Shown here: positions 62,233 through 64,000 of the stretch, piece by piece
Layout: the number at the start of each line of letters is the position of its first letter
Position numbering within the stretch: the first letter of the stretch is position 1
Assembly (NCBI GenBank): GCA_964019695.1
Contig: OZ026518.1
Coordinates: 76,625,912 to 76,689,911, forward strand
Length of the DNA stretch: 64,000 nt
Source of the DNA: Loripinus fragilis
Taxonomy: Eukaryota > Mollusca > Bivalvia > Lucinida > Lucinidae
Reading direction: 5' to 3'
The notes under the pieces: generated by a model
Databases searched by the model: none
The model's input: the letters and a program-made list of their open reading frames with translations, nothing else
Told to the model about the DNA's origin: nothing
Translations under genes and position numbers: made by a program

Positions 62233-62238
62233 CAAAGC
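62145..62238 (-). CDS. Exon 1: start codon and signal peptide
   Basis: ATG is at 62232-62230; the preceding 6 nt are 5' UTR. Residues 1-29 begin MWITAVAIL and end the hydrophobic stretch at KAYA, a likely signal peptidase site near residue 19. A pyrimidine tract ending in TTTTTGCAG precedes base 62238, so a non-coding exon lies further right. The donor is CAG/GTACGT at 62144-62143, phase 1. The open frame also runs upstream to another Met at 62343, but the acceptor and the position of the hydrophobic stretch favour this start. Confidence 0.8.
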
Positions 62239-62865
62239 CTGCAAAAAGAAGTATATGATATAAACAAATAAGTCGAAACAACACAGAGCTTTAGGTGTTC
62301 CGATAATGGTGAAAGTCGACAGTTCCCATGCATAGTGACTCACAGATATATGGACTACTATAAGACAGTAAACGTATACTTATACAAATTGCTCTTCAGA
62401 TCTGGACAATAAGAATGCCTGAAAGAGCTTAATGAAAAGTTACTCGTTTACACATCTGAGCGGGCGCGTGTTTGTGTGCGTGTACGCGTATGGGTATGGG
62501 TTGCAAACAAGCTTGGTTTATGATTAGATTGTAAAATAGGGATAATAGTCGAAAAATGGATTCAATCATCATGAGACTCAGTTGAAGTCGAAACGATAAA
62601 AATGATATTATGGTTTGCACATCGTAACATTTCACATGCATTGCTTTTCAGTAATCCTAGCGGCAATAAGTGGGACAAGGGTTAAGTGCCCTTTGAATTC
62701 TCCTTATATAGGATAGTTTCAAGGTTGGAGGACAAGTGGAGCTATATCATATGAAATAGACACTTAACCCATATAGAGTTTACTAAGATGTAGTGAAATA
62801 AAAATGACCTTTTGGAGACAAGCTTGTGCACAATAAATGACCAGGTGATTTTTTTTACAAAGTGG

Positions 62866-63085
62866 CTATTTACAGTCAACTGTAAATAGCCAAAAACGTT
62901 AAAATGGCTATTTACAGTCAACTGTAAATAGCCAAAAAACGTTAAAATGGTTATTTACAGTTGACTGTCAATAGCCATTTTAACTTTTTTGGCTAATGAC
63001 AGTTGACTGTCAATAGCCATTTTAACTTTTTTGGCTAATGACAGTTGACTGTATATAGCCATTTTAACGTTTTTTGGCTAATGAC
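62866..63085. repeat. Palindromic tandem array
   Basis: About five units of 43-48 bp, each with CTATTTACAGT..ACTGTAAATAG-type palindromes joined by AAAACGTTAAAATGG. Orientation flips in the middle of the array. Confidence 0.85.
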
Positions 63086-64000
63086 TGTCAGTGTCGTTAT
63101 TTATTTGGGATACAGGGGGAAATTATTGGTTATATTAATTTTATTTACTTATCCCTTTATTTAGCTAAAATCCTATTTTGGCTTTTGTTGAAGCATTTTT
63201 TTCATAATGCTGCGGCTTCGAATCAACGACTTCCCACTCCAAAAGCGGAAAAAGAACTTTACGGTCTTAAAATAAAGAAATTAAACAGACTAATTGCAAA
63301 GATGTGGTAAGCAGTATATCTAGAGCTTCCTAACATTATTTTGATATGACTTTAAGTGTACAGTAAGAAGAATGTCTGAGTGACACGAGCAGCCTTGTCT
63401 TTGTTGGTGATTTTAAGACTTGGAAACTTCTCTCACAAAGGTTTTTGTTTAAAAAATATCGGTCCAGACCTGGATAGAAACTGGTTTGGTATAACGGATC
63501 CAAATAGGCTCTGCGTTGGCATTTAATAATACTTTACTTTAATAGACATCTCATCTGGGTCTAACGTGTACTCAATTATTCGTCAAACTCATGATCGTAA
63601 CTGTTCTTTTGACAAATTGTATAGTTTGCTCTGCAGATTACTGCTAAAATATCAAACAAGAGTGAGTCATGATCTGATTATAACTGTTACAGATAATTCC
63701 TATAGGAGCTGTCACTGATTGTGGATGTTGTGAATATGTAAGTTGTCATGAGACAGCTAAGGGTTTGGCAATCATTTCCAGTCTGCAAAATTATGTGTAT
63801 GTGTTCGAGGGCCAGTACTGGCATATCGGTACTTATACTTAACGCATTTTCGAGCATGGAAAGCGAAGGCGTGTCGGCATATGTGAAGACTCGTCAGAAC
63901 CTTCTCTACTCCTTTATACAAAAGTATGGATGTCTCGAAGAGAGGATCCAAGTGGCCATCGATTTTTTTCTTTTCTTCTTTCATTGTTAATTTTCTTTTC
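63086..64000. other. No supported gene at the right edge
   Basis: Only short interrupted frames. The 5' UTR exon and promoter of the lectin/PAN gene should lie here or beyond, but I see no diagnostic sequence. Confidence 0.4.

Larger units (their letters stand above)
59808..61675. mobile_element. DNA transposon, about 1.87 kb, inverted ends of about 100 bp
   Basis: The left end AACTCCGTTCAGAAATTCTG continues with AGGTCTTACATCACTATGAG and GTAGACCTCC. The right end is its near-perfect inverse (CTCATAGTGATGTAGGACCT ... CAGAATTTCTGAACGGAGTT). It contains minus-strand coding relics and a nested MITE. Confidence 0.8.

Overview
This is a window of animal nuclear DNA, AT-rich, intron-rich and crowded with short transposable elements. 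The dispersed hairpin families, the tRNA-derived SINEs with a (CAAA)n tail, and the architecture of the one gene all suggest a bivalve mollusc, probably a heterodont clam or dreissenid. The lineage call rests on remembered resemblance of the repeats and gene family and could not be tested here.

The window holds one convincing protein gene. It lies on the minus strand and fills almost the whole window, from a signal-peptide exon at 62145-62238 to a stop codon at 3022-3024. I reconstructed 27 coding exons from splice sites, reading phase and similarity between exons. Every junction keeps frame, giving a 3795-nt coding sequence for a 1264-residue protein. In order the product has a signal peptide (about residues 1-19), a SUEL/rhamnose-binding lectin domain (about 33-123), a first beta-rich module (127-377), a second (378-759) carrying a PAN/Apple domain (636-711), a third (760-1183) with another PAN/Apple (1047-1121), and a terminal PAN/Apple (1184-1264). 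No transmembrane segment was noticed, so it should be secreted. The beta-rich modules resemble the metazoan LolA-like extracellular family as I remember it; that name is tentative. Modules two and three match exon for exon with the same intron phases, so the gene grew by internal duplication of an exon block.

The introns hold many element families: hairpin MITEs, piggyBac-like TTAA elements, SINEs, a seven-copy minisatellite at about 37311-38095, foldback elements and direct duplications. Eight splice sites have a MITE end within about 40 nt.

Two larger elements stand out. The first, about 47430-52430 in the 7.6-kb intron 5, has long inverted arms built from repeated subunits, a recurring palindrome of the type GTAACATATGTTAC, and a decayed gene in its centre. 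The second, about 59808-61675 in intron 1, has inverted ends of roughly 100 bp and a broken open region with an HECLH motif. Bases 187-2987 and 62239-64000 show no gene I can support, apart from a probable 5' UTR exon somewhere to the right of 62239 and a palindromic satellite at 62866-63085.
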